From positions 3,038,001 through 3,102,000 of the forward strand of contig NZ_CP089293.1 in assembly GCF_021919345.1 (NCBI RefSeq): a stretch of 64,000 nucleotides of DNA, given 5' to 3'. Source of the DNA: Paenarthrobacter nicotinovorans. Its GTDB lineage: Bacteria; Actinomycetota; Actinomycetes; Actinomycetales; Micrococcaceae. This document shows, piece after piece, positions 50,375 through 60,267 of this stretch. Made by a program: the position numbers and the translations under genes. The notes beneath the pieces are model-generated. The model had not been told where the DNA came from. It saw nothing but the letters and a program-made list of their open reading frames with translations, and did no database searches. Each line of letters starts with the position of its first letter. Position 1 is the stretch's first letter.

Positions 50375-51097
50375 TCAGCGGTACTCCGGGTTATCAAAAT
50401 CGAACCGGGTGCCGGCCTTCCACTCTTCGGGCAGGTTGCCGTAGGCGGGAATGCCCCCGGCATCACGCAGGAGCTTGGCCATATGGAGCAGGTTCCAGGT
50501 CATGAAGGTGGTGTTCCTGTTAGTAAAATCACTCTCCGGGCCACCGGATCCTTCGTCCAAATAGCTGGGTCCCGGTCCCACAGCACCGATCCAGCCGGCA
50601 TCGGCCTGGGGCGGAATGGTGAAACCGATGTGCTGGAGACTGTAGAGCACGTTCATGGCACAGTGCTTGATGCCGTCCTCGTTGCCGGTGATCAGGCAAC
50701 CGCCCACCTTGGGGTAGAAAGCCCACTGCCCCTTGCTGGTCAGCTCACCGGAGTGGGCATACAGCCGCTCAATGAGTTTCTTGGTCTGGGAGGAGTTGTC
50801 GCCCAACCAAATGGGACCCGCAACCACCACGATGTCAGCGTCACGGACAGCGGGATAGAGTTCCGGCCATTCGTCTGTCTTCCAGCCGTGTTCACGCATG
50901 TCCGGATAGACGCCGCTGGCGATGTCGTGGTCCACGGTGCGGATAAGGCGTGTCGTGACGCCTTGCTTTTCCATGATGTCCCGGCTGATCCGGATCAGGC
51001 CATCGGTGTTGCTGAGCTGCGGTGAGGGCTTCAGGGTGCCGTTGAAGAAGACGGCCTTAAGGCCCTCGTAGCCGCCTGGTTTGGGGTGATCGGTCAC
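50375..51097 (-). CDS. Flavodoxin-like NAD(P)H-dependent FMN reductase family protein
   Basis: 240-residue protein with a flavodoxin-like fold. The FMN phosphate loop region is FFNGTLKPSPQLSNTDG, followed by DIVVVAGPIWLGDNSSQTKK, the usual second FMN segment, and GGCLITGNEDGIKHCAMNVL. Members reduce quinones, nitro compounds or flavins; the true substrate is unknown. It lies 55 bases before ygfZ on the same strand. Confidence 0.8.
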   Translation of the reverse strand: MTDHPKPGGYEGLKAVFFNGTLKPSPQLSNTDGLIRISRDIMEKQGVTTRLIRTVDHDIASGVYPDMREHGWKTDEWPELYPAVRDADIVVVAGPIWLGDNSSQTKKLIERLYAHSGELTSKGQWAFYPKVGGCLITGNEDGIKHCAMNVLYSLQHIGFTIPPQADAGWIGAVGPGPSYLDEGSGGPESDFTNRNTTFMTWNLLHMAKLLRDAGGIPAYGNLPEEWKAGTRFDFDNPEYR

Positions 51098-51151
51098 TTT
51101 CTGCTCCTTCTGCCTGGCGTGCTGCGCGGAACGTACGGTGAACCCTTTGGG

Positions 51152-51751
51152 TCAGGAAACCTTGTGCAGGAACGCCGATGCGTGGGCTTCGAGGGTCTTG
51201 CCGTTGGCTGCGACATCCCAGCGCCACAGGAGGTTGCCGTCCACCAAGCCGAAGATCCGGGTGGCTGCAGTGTATTCCTTGGAGTGGCTCCCGCGCATCA
51301 CCATGTCGGTGCTCAGCTGGATCTGGGGTCCCTTGATCTGGCCGTAGTAAAGCTCGGTGATGCCGCCGGGGTGGGCGATCGAGACGGAGATATCGAATCC
51401 GCCGTCCTTGTTGCGGCGCTCTTCGACTTCATCTGCCGTTTTGAGAACGGGGACGATGTCCGCCGGGATCAGTCCAGGTCCGCCGTCGCCTTCCTCAAGT
51501 TTCCGCTCCAACGCCCAGAACCCGGTCTCCACTGTCAACGGACGCAACTTTGCGCCGGCGTCGTCGCTGATCCAGGTCTCGGCCCGGTATTGCAGGTACG
51601 GCAGGCCGTTGTGGGTGAACGAAACGTGCTGGACGAAATGTTCCGAATCCTCGTCGCCGCTGCCGAGCCGGCCGCGGCCCTCCCACTCACCAATGAGCCA
51701 GGAAAGGGGAACGAGTTCGGGCGTCAGATCTGTGGGGATCTCAATAGGCAC
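51152..51751 (-). CDS. Nitrobindin-like FABP-family protein
   Basis: 199-residue beta-barrel protein of the THAP4/nitrobindin group (DUF1794). The family motif GxWxGxG appears as GEWEGRG near residues 21-27, and the likely haem-ligand histidine is in the C-terminal LEAHASAFLHKV. Relatives bind ferric haem and detoxify peroxynitrite. It lies between the flavin reductase and a short membrane protein gene. Confidence 0.85.
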   Translation of the reverse strand: MPIEIPTDLTPELVPLSWLIGEWEGRGRLGSGDEDSEHFVQHVSFTHNGLPYLQYRAETWISDDAGAKLRPLTVETGFWALERKLEEGDGGPGLIPADIVPVLKTADEVEERRNKDGGFDISVSIAHPGGITELYYGQIKGPQIQLSTDMVMRGSHSKEYTAATRIFGLVDGNLLWRWDVAANGKTLEAHASAFLHKVS

Positions 51752-51787
51752 AACAGTTACCTCGGTTGGGCTGCAGAACCAGAAAGC

Positions 51788-51901
51788 TTACTTCTGGCCC
51801 TTGAAAAGGCGGTAGACAACAAATCCTGCAAACCACGCCATGGCGATGCTGGCCAGGCCAAGGAGAACGAGGAAGAAGATTTCAAATGCGAGTACAGACA
51901 T
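51788..51901 (-). CDS. Single-helix membrane protein (37 residues)
   Basis: A 38-codon gene on the minus strand: ATG at 51901, TAA at 51788-51790. The product begins MSVLAFEIFFLVLLG, continues as one long hydrophobic helix to about residue 29, and ends YRLFKGQK. An AGGAT box lies 8 bases upstream. It sits 36 bases before the nitrobindin gene and 16 bases after the next membrane protein gene, so it fits one operon. Function unknown. Confidence 0.6.
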   Translation of the reverse strand: MSVLAFEIFFLVLLGLASIAMAWFAGFVVYRLFKGQK

Positions 51902-51917
51902 GATGCAATCCTAACCG

Positions 51918-52652
51918 CTAGTAGATGAGTAGTTTGTCTATGAAGTAAGCCAAGGCGCCCACGGCCCAGACCGGGGCCACGCCCATTCCAACAGCTGCAG
52001 GAATGTTAAGCCTCCCCCGCCTGAGGGTGGTCATGCGGCGGAAACACACCAGTACCGAACCCACCACGACACCCACCAAGGCAGCGGGCAGCACAGCGAT
52101 GTCCGAGAAAACGAGGCCGGCGAGGGGACCCATGAGGCCCGCCATGACCACTCCGAGCGGCGCCACGATGCGGTCCGGCCAACGGATGATGCCTACCAAC
52201 AGCGCAACGGCTGCGCTCAGGCCGGCAACGAGGACCATTTCCCTGACGCCGTTGAACCTGGCACCGGCTATCCAGCCTGCGCCCAGGCAGTTGAGCAGCA
52301 CGCCGGCACTGCAGCCAAGGGTTGACTCCAGGCGTTGGGCCTGGCCCGTGCCCCGGACGAGTTGGACAATGAAGACGGCCATCACGCCAAGGGCAACAAA
52401 AGCCGGAGTTCCGTCAAGGAAGCCAGGGGCAGGCAGGTACGCGGCAGCTACTGCCGATCCCGCGCCGGCCAGTCCAATGACAGCTGCCAGCGTCTTCTTG
52501 GCCGGAACTCCCAGGAAATGCGGCCAGCCGATGCCTACTGCTGCAGACGCCGCGATGCCCACGCCAACCATGGCTTCCCGGGAAACGAAGGTGCTGGCCA
52601 CGATGGCTGCGAGCGCCACGAGTCCGAATACCCCGATGCTCCAAGACTTCAC
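51918..52652 (-). CDS. Multi-pass membrane protein, unknown
   Basis: 244-residue protein with about eight hydrophobic helices, including [35 protein letters not shown] and [18 protein letters not shown]. Basic loops ([16 protein letters not shown]) suggest inside orientation near residue 210. I do not recognise the family. It is the first gene of the minus-strand run ending in the ankyrin gene and is divergent from glnR. Confidence 0.8.
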   Translation of the reverse strand: MKSWSIGVFGLVALAAIVASTFVSREAMVGVGIAASAAVGIGWPHFLGVPAKKTLAAVIGLAGAGSAVAAAYLPAPGFLDGTPAFVALGVMAVFIVQLVRGTGQAQRLESTLGCSAGVLLNCLGAGWIAGARFNGVREMVLVAGLSAAVALLVGIIRWPDRIVAPLGVVMAGLMGPLAGLVFSDIAVLPAALVGVVVGSVLVCFRRMTTLRRGRLNIPAAVGMGVAPVWAVGALAYFIDKLLIY

Positions 52653-52779
52653 TGTGTGCCCGACCTCAATCCGATGCGCCTTCTACGGCCTCCCGACAAT
52701 CCTGCCTTATACCGGCCCAATATGTCGTAATTCCCCTGCCAACCCGTCACGAATCCATGTGTCGCAGGGCACTGATGGG

Positions 52780-52915
52780 TATACTCAGACTTCAACAGCG
52801 CACTGTCCTGGCCTCGATCCCGTCACAACGGGCAAGGGCCGCGGGGCGCTGGGACCGGCCGGTGAAACTCCGGTTTCGACGCCCGATGATGCGCGTACAG
52901 CCCATTGGAGGAACT
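52780..52915 (+). promoter_or_regulatory. glnR promoter and structured leader
   Basis: A TATACT -10 box (52780-52785) precedes a leader of about 125 bases. The leader contains a hairpin CCGG-TGAAACT-CCGG inside GGCCGGTGAAACTCCGG (52857-52873) and a CCCG/CGGG hairpin (52819-52832). The first of these looks like one arm of a cobalamin riboswitch, but the B12 box is missing. GGAGGA precedes the ATG. Confidence 0.4.
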
Positions 52916-53614
52916 ATGTCGCACATCCTGCTCCTGACGAACAGCACCGGCTCTTCGGTGGACATTTTGCCTGCCTTGGAGTTGTTGAACCACCGCGTGC
53001 ACATCCTCCCGGCAGAACCAACCGCTTTGCTCGAAACCGATCCCACAGACATCGTCTTCCTTGATGCCCGCAAGGATCTGGTAGGAGCCCGCTCGCTGAC
53101 GCAATTGCTCAAGGCAACCGGACTCAGCGCGCCTTTGATGCTGATCCTTACCGAAGGCGGCATGGCTGCTGTTTCTTCGGCCTGGGCCGTGGACGACATC
53201 GTGCTCGACTCCGCCGGACCTGCCGAGGTGGAAGCCCGCATCCGGCTGGCCATGGCGCGTGCCGTGCCCGGCGAGGAAGAAACCCAGACTGAAATCCGGG
53301 CCGCCGGCGTCGTTATCGACGAAGCAAGCTATACCGCCCGCGTCAGCGGCCAACCCCTGAACCTGACGTTCAAGGAGTTCGAGCTCCTGAAGTACCTGGC
53401 ACAGCACCCCGGCCGCGTCTTCACCCGGCAGCAACTGCTGACCGAGGTCTGGGGCTATGACTACTACGGAGGCACCCGCACGGTGGACGTCCACATCCGG
53501 CGTCTTCGCGCCAAGCTCGGCGTGGACCATGAGAACCTCATCAGCACGGTCCGCAACGTCGGCTACAGGCTCACCCTGGTGCGGTTGCCCGACGACGAGC
53601 TCTCCGAAGCCTGA
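52916..53614 (+). CDS. glnR: GlnR-like OmpR-family transcriptional regulator
   Basis: 232-residue orphan regulator closely matching actinobacterial GlnR, the nitrogen-assimilation regulator. The atypical receiver domain (1-~110) keeps D50 (FLDARKDL) but lacks the usual acidic pair at its start ([10 protein letters not shown]). The DNA-binding domain has [20 protein letters not shown] and [16 protein letters not shown]. The ATG at 52916 is chosen for its GGAGGA box. It sits beside mshD, as in Mycobacterium. Targets such as glnA and amtB are inferred from the family. Confidence 0.88.
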   Translation: MSHILLLTNSTGSSVDILPALELLNHRVHILPAEPTALLETDPTDIVFLDARKDLVGARSLTQLLKATGLSAPLMLILTEGGMAAVSSAWAVDDIVLDSAGPAEVEARIRLAMARAVPGEEETQTEIRAAGVVIDEASYTARVSGQPLNLTFKEFELLKYLAQHPGRVFTRQQLLTEVWGYDYYGGTRTVDVHIRRLRAKLGVDHENLISTVRNVGYRLTLVRLPDDELSEA

Positions 53615-53646
53615 CGGTTCAGACACAGGAACGGTTTAGACACAGG

Positions 53647-53678
53647 AAAGGCCGGGATCCACACGGATCCCGGCCTTT
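53647..53678 (+). terminator. Terminator after glnR
   Basis: A perfect 14-bp stem (53647-53660 with 53665-53678), ACAC loop, followed by TCTGCATT. It lies 33 bases after the stop codon. Confidence 0.8.
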
Positions 53679-53839
53679 CTGCATTACTTGGTGGAGGACA
53701 TACGGGTCGAACGTATCGAGGCCACCCCACTGGTGGATCCCCCCTGTACCCGGCCAAAGCCGAATGAGATAACGAGACTACCTCCGTTGCTCCGAGACAT
53801 CAAATTACGGGGCTTGCCCGGGGCGTATAGCCTTGCACC

Positions 53840-54811
53840 ATGAGTCAAGCACACCCGGAGAACTGGCCTGTACTGATCATCAAGGGCGCTTTGGACGCCG
53901 AACTCCTCAGGGATTTCAGGGCACTCACCGCCGCGGCGGAGGAGTCCGACGGGAACCCGCCCCTGTCCGAGCAGACCCTGGTAATGCTGCGTGGTGCCGA
54001 CGGCGGCGATCATTCCGTCGTGTCTTTCGCACTGTATGCGCCGATCGAAGGCTCAGACCCGGCAACGGCAGAAGACCTGGCGGGAATCGCCGTCGTCGTT
54101 GACGCGCCGGACGCCAGCGGAGTGCTGGAACTGGCCGTCCACCCCAGTTACCGGAACCAGGGGGTGGCCGGACGGCTGTTGGACGCCCTGCAGAAGGAAC
54201 GGAGCCTTGAAGGCCTCAGCGCCTGGTCGCACGGCGGCCACGAGGCCGCTGCGCAGTTGGCCACCCGTTTCGGTTACGGGCCGGTACGCGAACTGTGGAA
54301 GATGCGGCTGATGTCGTCGACATCCGCACTGCCCGACGCCGCCCTCCCGGACGGCGTTTCGCTGCGCGCCTTCGTGCCGGGCCAGGACGAGCAGGCGTGG
54401 CTGGCCGCCAACCGCGCCGCTTTTTCCCACCACCCCGAACAGGGTTCCATGACGCTCGAGGACCTCGAGGCCCGGAAAGCAGAAGACTGGTTCGATCCCG
54501 AAGGATTCTTCCTGGCCGTCAACGACGCAGACGAACTCCTGGGCTTCCACTGGACCAAGGTCCACCCCCGGCAAGGGCCGCACCCGGCAATCGGCGAGGT
54601 GTACGTGGTGGGCGTTACTCCGGCTGCACAGGGTTCGGGGCTCGGCAAAGCCTTGACTGTTGCCGGAATCAAACACCTCCAGGATCAGGGCCTCCACGCC
54701 GTGATGCTGTACGTGGACGCCGACAACCAGGCTGCTGTGGCCCTATACCAGAAACTGGGATTCATCCGCTGGGACACCGATGTGATGTACGGTCCGTTAA
54801 CGAAAAATTAA
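53840..54811 (+). CDS. mshD: Mycothiol synthase
   Basis: 323-residue tandem-GNAT enzyme that acetylates Cys-GlcN-Ins with acetyl-CoA, the last step of mycothiol synthesis in the cytosol. GNAT 1 has HPSYRNQGVAGRLL (residues 101-114) and GNAT 2 has VTPAAQGSGLGKALTVAGIK with the loop at 264-269. Length fits MshD (about 300). The start is a single ATG with no ribosome-binding site upstream (TAGCCTTGCACC), so the mRNA may be leaderless. It is next to glnR as in Mycobacterium tuberculosis. Confidence 0.9.
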   Translation: MSQAHPENWPVLIIKGALDAELLRDFRALTAAAEESDGNPPLSEQTLVMLRGADGGDHSVVSFALYAPIEGSDPATAEDLAGIAVVVDAPDASGVLELAVHPSYRNQGVAGRLLDALQKERSLEGLSAWSHGGHEAAAQLATRFGYGPVRELWKMRLMSSTSALPDAALPDGVSLRAFVPGQDEQAWLAANRAAFSHHPEQGSMTLEDLEARKAEDWFDPEGFFLAVNDADELLGFHWTKVHPRQGPHPAIGEVYVVGVTPAAQGSGLGKALTVAGIKHLQDQGLHAVMLYVDADNQAAVALYQKLGFIRWDTDVMYGPLTKN

Positions 54812-54847
54812 CCTGGCGCGATCACCGCAGGGAAAGGCGGCGGCTCA

Positions 54848-54877
54848 TTGGATTCGGACACCGCGATTGCTTGTAAT
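54848..54877 (+). promoter_or_regulatory. ppk promoter
   Basis: TTGGAT (54848-54853) and TGTAAT (54872-54877) are 18 bases apart, 38 bases before the ppk start. TAGGAG is the ribosome-binding site. Confidence 0.65.
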
Positions 54878-54914
54878 GTGGGAGGAAACCCAGTCCTGAG
54901 CTTAGGAGAGCCCC

Positions 54915-57164
54915 ATGCAGCCGGACCCCGTCGGCATCGCCGGATCCACCTCTAAGGGGGCGACACTGCCTCCGCGCTTCGGATCGTCTGAAGTGCCGGC
55001 CTCGCGGGCCACCCAGGACCGCATCGATATTCCCGAATTCGCGCCGAGCCTGGAACCCGAAGGCGACATCTCCCCGGACCGCTTCCTGGACCGCGAGCTC
55101 AGCTGGCTTGCCTTCAACTCCCGCGTGCTGGAGCTTGCCGAGGATCCCGATCTGTTCCTGCTGGAGCGCGTCAACTTCCTCTCGATCTTCGCTTCCAACC
55201 TGGATGAGTTCTTCATGGTCCGCGTGGCCGGCCTCAAGCGCCGTATCGCCACCGGACTGGCTGTCCCCTCCCCCGCGGGGCTCAGCCCCATCGAGGTGCT
55301 GGAGCAGATCGGTGAAGAGGCCCACAAGCTGCAGGAACGCCACGCCCGCGTTTTTGCCGAGCAGATCCGGCCGGCCCTGGCCTACGAACACATCCACCTC
55401 ATGCATTGGCATGAGCTGGATGAGGATGCCCGGCAGCGGATCAGCGTCATGTTCCAGGAGAAGGTCTTCCCCATCCTGACTCCCCTGGCCGTGGATCCTG
55501 CCCACCCCTTCCCGTACATTTCGGGACTCTCCCTGAACCTGGCCGTGATCGTCAGCAACCCGATCAGTGACAAGGAGCTCTTCGCCCGCGTCAAGGTTCC
55601 GGACCAGTTGCCCCGCCTGATCTCCGTGGACGGGCCGCGCGCAGGTGCCATTCCCGGCCGCGTTGCCCGGTTCATCGCTTTGGAAGAAGTCATCGCTGTC
55701 CACTTGGACAAGCTCTTCCCGGGCATGGAGGTCCTGGAACACCACACCTTCCGGGTGACCCGCAACGAGGACCTGGAAGTTGAAGAGGACGACGCCGAGA
55801 ACCTCCTGCAGGCTTTGGAGAAGGAACTCCTGCGACGCCGTTTTGGCCCTCCCGTGCGTTTGGAAGTCACCACGGACATCAACCCGAACATCAAGGCCCT
55901 GCTCATCAGGGAACTGGGCGTTGAGGAGTCCGAGGTGTACTCCGTGCCCGCGCCGCTGGACCTGCGGGGGCTCTCCGCGATCAGCGGCATCGACCGTGCC
56001 GATCTCCACTACCCGAAACACGTCCCGCACACATCCCGCTACCTCAACGAGTCCGAGACCTCCAAGGCGGCGAATGTCTTCGCGGCAATGCGCCGCAGGG
56101 ACATCCTGTTGCACCACCCCTACGACTCCTTCTCCACCTCGGTCCAGGCGTTCCTCGAACAGGCTGCAGCGGATCCCAAGGTCCAGGCCATCAAGCAGAC
56201 TCTTTACCGGACGTCCGGTGACTCCCCGATCGTGGACGCGCTGATCGACGCTGCGGAGGCCGGCAAGCAGGTTCTGGCCCTGGTGGAGATCAAGGCCCGT
56301 TTCGATGAGCAAGCCAACATTTCCTGGGCGCGCAAGCTGGAACAGGCCGGTGTCCATGTTGTGTACGGCATCGTCGGCCTGAAAACCCACTGCAAGCTGT
56401 CCCTGGTGGTTCGCCAGGAAGTGGATGGCCTCCGCCGCTACTGCCACATTGGCACGGGCAACTACCACCCGCGCACGGCCCGCTACTACGAAGACCTCGG
56501 TTTGCTGACCGCCAACGAGCAGGTGGGCGAAGACCTTTCCAAGCTCTTCAACCAGCTGTCCGGCTATGCGCCGAAGTCCACCTTCAAGAGGCTGCTGGTG
56601 GCACCGCGCTCCGTCCGGGCCGGCCTTGTGGAGCGGATTGAAACTGAAATCCGCAACGCCCGTGCCGGCATTCCCGGCCTGGTGCAGATCAAGGTCAATT
56701 CCATGGTTGACGAAGCCATCATCGACGCCCTGTACCGCGCGTCCCAGGCGGGCGTGAAGGTGGACGTCGTGGTTCGTGGCATTTGCTCCCTCCGCCCCGG
56801 TGTTCCCGGCCTCAGCGAGAACATCACGGTCAGGTCCATCCTTGGCCGCTTCCTTGAACACTCGCGGGTGTTCGCCTTCGGCAACGGCGGCGATCCCGTG
56901 GTGTACATCGGTTCCGCCGATATGATGCACCGCAACCTGGACCGCCGCGTGGAGGCCCTGGTGCAGCTGTCCAGCAAGGAGGACATCACCACGGTCATGG
57001 ATCTGATGCGCCGCTATGTTGACGACGGAACGGCCAGCTGGCACTTGGATAACCAAGGGCACTGGACCAGGCACCACCTGGATGCCGATGGCAAGCCGTT
57101 GCTGGACATGCAGTCCTGGCTGTTGGAGTCGCGTTCGCGCCAGCGTGCGTCGGCACGGAGGTAA
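54915..57164 (+). CDS. ppk1: Polyphosphate kinase 1
   Basis: 749-residue enzyme that makes polyphosphate from ATP reversibly. The phospho-histidine is H518 in [10 protein letters not shown] and the second conserved histidine is H649 in [30 protein letters not shown] begins the N-terminal domain, and the arginines of [20 protein letters not shown] are intact. A good promoter and a TAGGAG site precede it. It lies 7 bases before a NUDIX-phosphatase gene, an arrangement also seen in mycobacteria. Confidence 0.97.
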   Translation: MQPDPVGIAGSTSKGATLPPRFGSSEVPASRATQDRIDIPEFAPSLEPEGDISPDRFLDRELSWLAFNSRVLELAEDPDLFLLERVNFLSIFASNLDEFFMVRVAGLKRRIATGLAVPSPAGLSPIEVLEQIGEEAHKLQERHARVFAEQIRPALAYEHIHLMHWHELDEDARQRISVMFQEKVFPILTPLAVDPAHPFPYISGLSLNLAVIVSNPISDKELFARVKVPDQLPRLISVDGPRAGAIPGRVARFIALEEVIAVHLDKLFPGMEVLEHHTFRVTRNEDLEVEEDDAENLLQALEKELLRRRFGPPVRLEVTTDINPNIKALLIRELGVEESEVYSVPAPLDLRGLSAISGIDRADLHYPKHVPHTSRYLNESETSKAANVFAAMRRRDILLHHPYDSFSTSVQAFLEQAAADPKVQAIKQTLYRTSGDSPIVDALIDAAEAGKQVLALVEIKARFDEQANISWARKLEQAGVHVVYGIVGLKTHCKLSLVVRQEVDGLRRYCHIGTGNYHPRTARYYEDLGLLTANEQVGEDLSKLFNQLSGYAPKSTFKRLLVAPRSVRAGLVERIETEIRNARAGIPGLVQIKVNSMVDEAIIDALYRASQAGVKVDVVVRGICSLRPGVPGLSENITVRSILGRFLEHSRVFAFGNGGDPVVYIGSADMMHRNLDRRVEALVQLSSKEDITTVMDLMRRYVDDGTASWHLDNQGHWTRHHLDADGKPLLDMQSWLLESRSRQRASARR

Positions 57165-57171
57165 GGAAGAT

Positions 57172-58140
57172 TTGAACAGCGATACCCCCGTGGAGGATCA
57201 GACAGACCACCCCGGCGAGCCGGTAGCCGTCGTCGCTGCCGGCGCCATCCCGTGGCGCCTCAACAAGGGTGCCTTGGAGGTTCTGTTGATCCACCGGCCC
57301 CGCTATGACGATTGGTCATGGCCCAAGGGAAAGCTCGACGCCGGCGAAACGGTTCCGGAATGCGCTGCCCGTGAAGTGTGGGAAGAGATTGGCCTGCGGG
57401 CACCGCTGGGCATTCCCCTCCCGGCCATCCACTATCACGTGTCGGCGGGCCTCAAGGTGGTCCAGTATTGGGCCGCCAAAGTCAACGGTGAACCGCTCCG
57501 TCCCGATGGCAAGGAAGTGGACAGCGTGATGTGGTGCAGCCCTGACCGGGCGGCGTCATTCCTCAGCAATCCCACGGACGTGAAACCCTTGGAATATTTG
57601 GAGAAGGCACACGTCCGGGGTGAACTCGACACGTGGCCTTTGATCCTGATCCGTCATGCAAAAGCCAAGCCGCGATCGTCCTGGACCAAGGCCGAGGGCG
57701 ACCGTCCTTTGGCGGCCACTGGCCAGCGGCAGGCCATTGCGGTGCAGCGCCTTCTTGACGTCTGGAAACCGCAGCGCCTGGTGACCAGTCCATGGACCCG
57801 CTGTGTGGCAACCATAGCGCCCTATGCGAAAGCGTCGGGGGCGAAGGTCAAGTTGGTGGAGGCGCTCACCGAGCACCACCATCAGCGTTCTCCGAAAAAG
57901 ACGGCTGCAGCCATCGAGGCCTTGTTCGACAAGCAACTGCCCATAGCCGTTTGCACGCACAGGCCCGCCCTGCCTACCGCACTGAAGCAACTGGGGCAGC
58001 ACATGCCCCAAAACCTGCGCGCAGTCCTCCCCTCCGCGGATCCCTTTCTTTCGCCGGGTGAGGTCATCGTGTGCCAGGTGGCGCGGGGATCCGAGCGGAA
58101 GATAGTTTCCGTGGAGCAGGTCAAGCCTTTCGACGACTAG
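57172..58140 (+). CDS. NUDIX hydrolase with histidine-phosphatase domain (MutT1-like)
   Basis: 322-residue two-domain protein. The NUDIX box GKLDAGETVPECAAREVWEE followed by IG fits GX5EX7REUXEEXGU. A C-terminal phosphoglycerate-mutase-like domain begins near residue 157 (LILIRHAKAKPRSSWTKAEG), with its catalytic histidine in RHA. Mycobacterial MutT1 has this layout and hydrolyses 8-oxo-GTP and diadenosine polyphosphates. The TTG at 57172 has AAGGAAGA just upstream; the longer frame is inside ppk1. Substrate is inferred. Confidence 0.88.
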   Translation: MNSDTPVEDQTDHPGEPVAVVAAGAIPWRLNKGALEVLLIHRPRYDDWSWPKGKLDAGETVPECAAREVWEEIGLRAPLGIPLPAIHYHVSAGLKVVQYWAAKVNGEPLRPDGKEVDSVMWCSPDRAASFLSNPTDVKPLEYLEKAHVRGELDTWPLILIRHAKAKPRSSWTKAEGDRPLAATGQRQAIAVQRLLDVWKPQRLVTSPWTRCVATIAPYAKASGAKVKLVEALTEHHHQRSPKKTAAAIEALFDKQLPIAVCTHRPALPTALKQLGQHMPQNLRAVLPSADPFLSPGEVIVCQVARGSERKIVSVEQVKPFDD

Positions 58141-58152
58141 GTACCGGCACGG

Positions 58153-58181
58153 TTGACTCCCACGTCTTTGTATCAAATACT
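58153..58181 (+). promoter_or_regulatory. Possible promoter for the next membrane-protein operon
   Basis: TTGACT (58153-58158) and AATACT (58176-58181) are 17 bases apart. A separate TTGACA at 58181-58186 has no partner. Confidence 0.4.
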
Positions 58182-58216
58182 TGACACAATGTTTCTAAGA
58201 CTTGGGGGTCTTTACC

Positions 58217-59860
58217 GTGTCCTTTGATGTGCCGCCGTTGCTTTTGGTGGGGCCCGTCGTGGGCGCCGTCTTGGTGTACCTGTTCCTGCGGGTACAAGTG
58301 TGGTCCAAGCCCGACGCCACCTCTGTGGCATCACACGGCCTGTGGGTCGGCATCATTGGCTGGATGGCCAGCTCCCTGCAAGGAGCCATGAGCGCGGGTG
58401 TGATCCGGGCCAGTCCGACCTCATCAAATGCGCCCTTCACCTCGGAAGACCTCCTGGCGGCCCTGGCTTGGCCGATCGCCGCGTCCTTGGTGGTCCATGC
58501 CTTGGGCCAGTGGAGCTACCCGGCCCCCAAATCCCCGCACAGGTACGCTGAACTCACCGTCCGCAGGATCCGCGATTTCCTCCAGGCGAAACTCGCCTGG
58601 ACAACAGGCGTGATCGTTGCCTATGCCGGTACCGCCATAGTCTCGATTGCAGCCCTGCCCGCTCACGCACCGGTGCGTCCCGTCCCCGCTCCTGCATCAT
58701 CAATGGAAACGACGGTCTACACAGGCCAGGGCCAGGATGGAAGGATCGCGGGTTCGGAACTTGCCGGGTGGCTTGGCGGCGCCTTAGTGGTCCTTGTTGC
58801 AGGGACCTGGCTCGTCCTGGTACTCATCGCACGGCGGCGCCAACTGGAGACGCTAAGCAGCGACGACAACCGCACGCTTCGAGCCATTGCAGCCAACAGG
58901 CTGCTGCGGACCGTTGCCACCATCGCCGCAGGCCTCGCCAGCATCGCGGGAAATTTTGCCGCCCTCCCGACGCCTGGGGCAACGTGGCAACCGTCGTGGT
59001 TCAACGTTTTGGGTCTTGTCAACATGGCTGTGCTGCTGGTCATGTGGTGGTGGAAGGTGCCGGTCCTTCCTTCGCTTCAGGCATCCGCGAAAGCCATCAG
59101 CGGCACTGCTCTCCGCGCCGATCCCCGCACCCACGGCGCAGCAAAACTCAGCGTTTCCCTCGGAGCGGTCCTGGGAGTCGCCGCCGTCTTGCCGCTTGTG
59201 ACACTGGTGTTCTGGTTCGGTTTCATTCCGGTAGAAGGCCAGCGCTCCCTTGCCCCGGCGATTGTCGTCACCGTGTCTGCCGTCCTGGTCCTGCTCACCA
59301 TTGCTGCAGGCGAGTTACTGATCGCCCGCAACTATGGCCACCCGGAGGTGCCCCTCGGTTGGCCGCGGCAGCCGGTGTCCAAGGGGTTGCTCACCTTCAG
59401 CATCGTTTCGGCCACGGTCTTTGCGGTAACGCTCGTCCTTACAGGTACAGGCCAATCACTCCTGGTCGGCCCACCCGCCTGGCCCGCCAACCTCTTTCTC
59501 ACGATGGGGGTCGGACTGATGGGCGCTGCCGCAATCCTGGCCACGCGCCGTCGTCGAGGTCTTCCTGAAGTGGGGGACGAGAGCGGGCTTGATGCCGCAC
59601 TGCGCGCCATTTCGATGTACCGGATTGTCCGAACCCTGGCAGCATTCCTTCTGGCACAGTCAGCGGTGATGATGCTTGGCAACGCCGAAGCATGGGGAAC
59701 ATTGTTCCCGGCTTTCAATCAGCTGGGACCGAGTCCTGTGTACATGACAGGAGTCGTTGTAGCCGTCATTGCCGTCGTCGTCGCGGTTACGCCAGTCCGG
59801 AGCCTTTTCCGGGCGATTCCCAGGGGCACCGAACCCAAGCAGAACCAGCCGACGCCATGA
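58217..59860 (+). CDS. Polytopic membrane protein of unknown function
   Basis: 547-residue protein with about twelve membrane helices. The GTG at 58217 starts VSFDVPPLLLVGPVVGAVLV; an in-frame TTG at 58202 would add five residues. An extracellular or periplasmic-facing stretch (RPVPAPASSMETTVYTGQGQ) lies near residue 155-175. I do not recognise the family. The stop overlaps the next start by four bases (ATGA), so this protein is translated together with a GntR regulator, as in YtrA-type transporter operons, but no ABC ATPase is present. Confidence 0.82.
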   Translation: MSFDVPPLLLVGPVVGAVLVYLFLRVQVWSKPDATSVASHGLWVGIIGWMASSLQGAMSAGVIRASPTSSNAPFTSEDLLAALAWPIAASLVVHALGQWSYPAPKSPHRYAELTVRRIRDFLQAKLAWTTGVIVAYAGTAIVSIAALPAHAPVRPVPAPASSMETTVYTGQGQDGRIAGSELAGWLGGALVVLVAGTWLVLVLIARRRQLETLSSDDNRTLRAIAANRLLRTVATIAAGLASIAGNFAALPTPGATWQPSWFNVLGLVNMAVLLVMWWWKVPVLPSLQASAKAISGTALRADPRTHGAAKLSVSLGAVLGVAAVLPLVTLVFWFGFIPVEGQRSLAPAIVVTVSAVLVLLTIAAGELLIARNYGHPEVPLGWPRQPVSKGLLTFSIVSATVFAVTLVLTGTGQSLLVGPPAWPANLFLTMGVGLMGAAAILATRRRRGLPEVGDESGLDAALRAISMYRIVRTLAAFLLAQSAVMMLGNAEAWGTLFPAFNQLGPSPVYMTGVVVAVIAVVVAVTPVRSLFRAIPRGTEPKQNQPTP

Positions 59861-60267
59861 CCGCCGGAATCTCCATCGACCTCGCAGACCCGGTTCCGCC
59901 CTACGAACAGATCCGCCGGCAGCTCAGCTCCCTGATCGCCGTCGGGGTCCTGGAACCTGGAAACCGCCTGCCAACAGTGCGCAGCCTGGCCGCGGACCTC
60001 GGCATCGCCGCAGGGACGGTGGCGCGTGCCTACAAGGAACTGGAGCAGTCCGGCGTCATCGAATCACGACGCCGGAACGGCACTGTCGTCGTCGGGCCGC
60101 CTCGGGCGCCGCACCGCGTGGCGGGCGGAGACGCTGCGGTGATCGCCGCCGTCGACGGCTTGATCCTGGCCGCCCGCGACGCGGGTGTGGGTGACGCAAC
60201 GCTCATTGATCTTCTTCGTGGACGGCTGGCGGTTAATGGGCACGGTACAAGTAAGCTTGAACCGTGA
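59857..60267 (+). CDS. GntR-family regulator, YtrA type
   Basis: 136-residue short GntR protein. The winged helix covers residues ~12-72 ([20 protein letters not shown], then [20 protein letters not shown]). The C-terminus is only a short dimer helix region, as in the YtrA subfamily, with no effector domain. It overlaps the upstream gene by four bases (ATGA) and thyA by four bases (GTGA). It probably represses its own operon. Confidence 0.87.
   Translation: MTAGISIDLADPVPPYEQIRRQLSSLIAVGVLEPGNRLPTVRSLAADLGIAAGTVARAYKELEQSGVIESRRRNGTVVVGPPRAPHRVAGGDAAVIAAVDGLILAARDAGVGDATLIDLLRGRLAVNGHGTSKLEP

Noticed and set aside
52857..52873. Cobalamin riboswitch before glnR
   Set aside because: Only one stem resembles it; the B12 box and the rest of the core are missing. 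Kept as a structured leader only.
54822..57077. 751-codon open frame antisense to ppk1
   Set aside because: Mirror frame of a strongly biased gene; no ribosome-binding site or domain.
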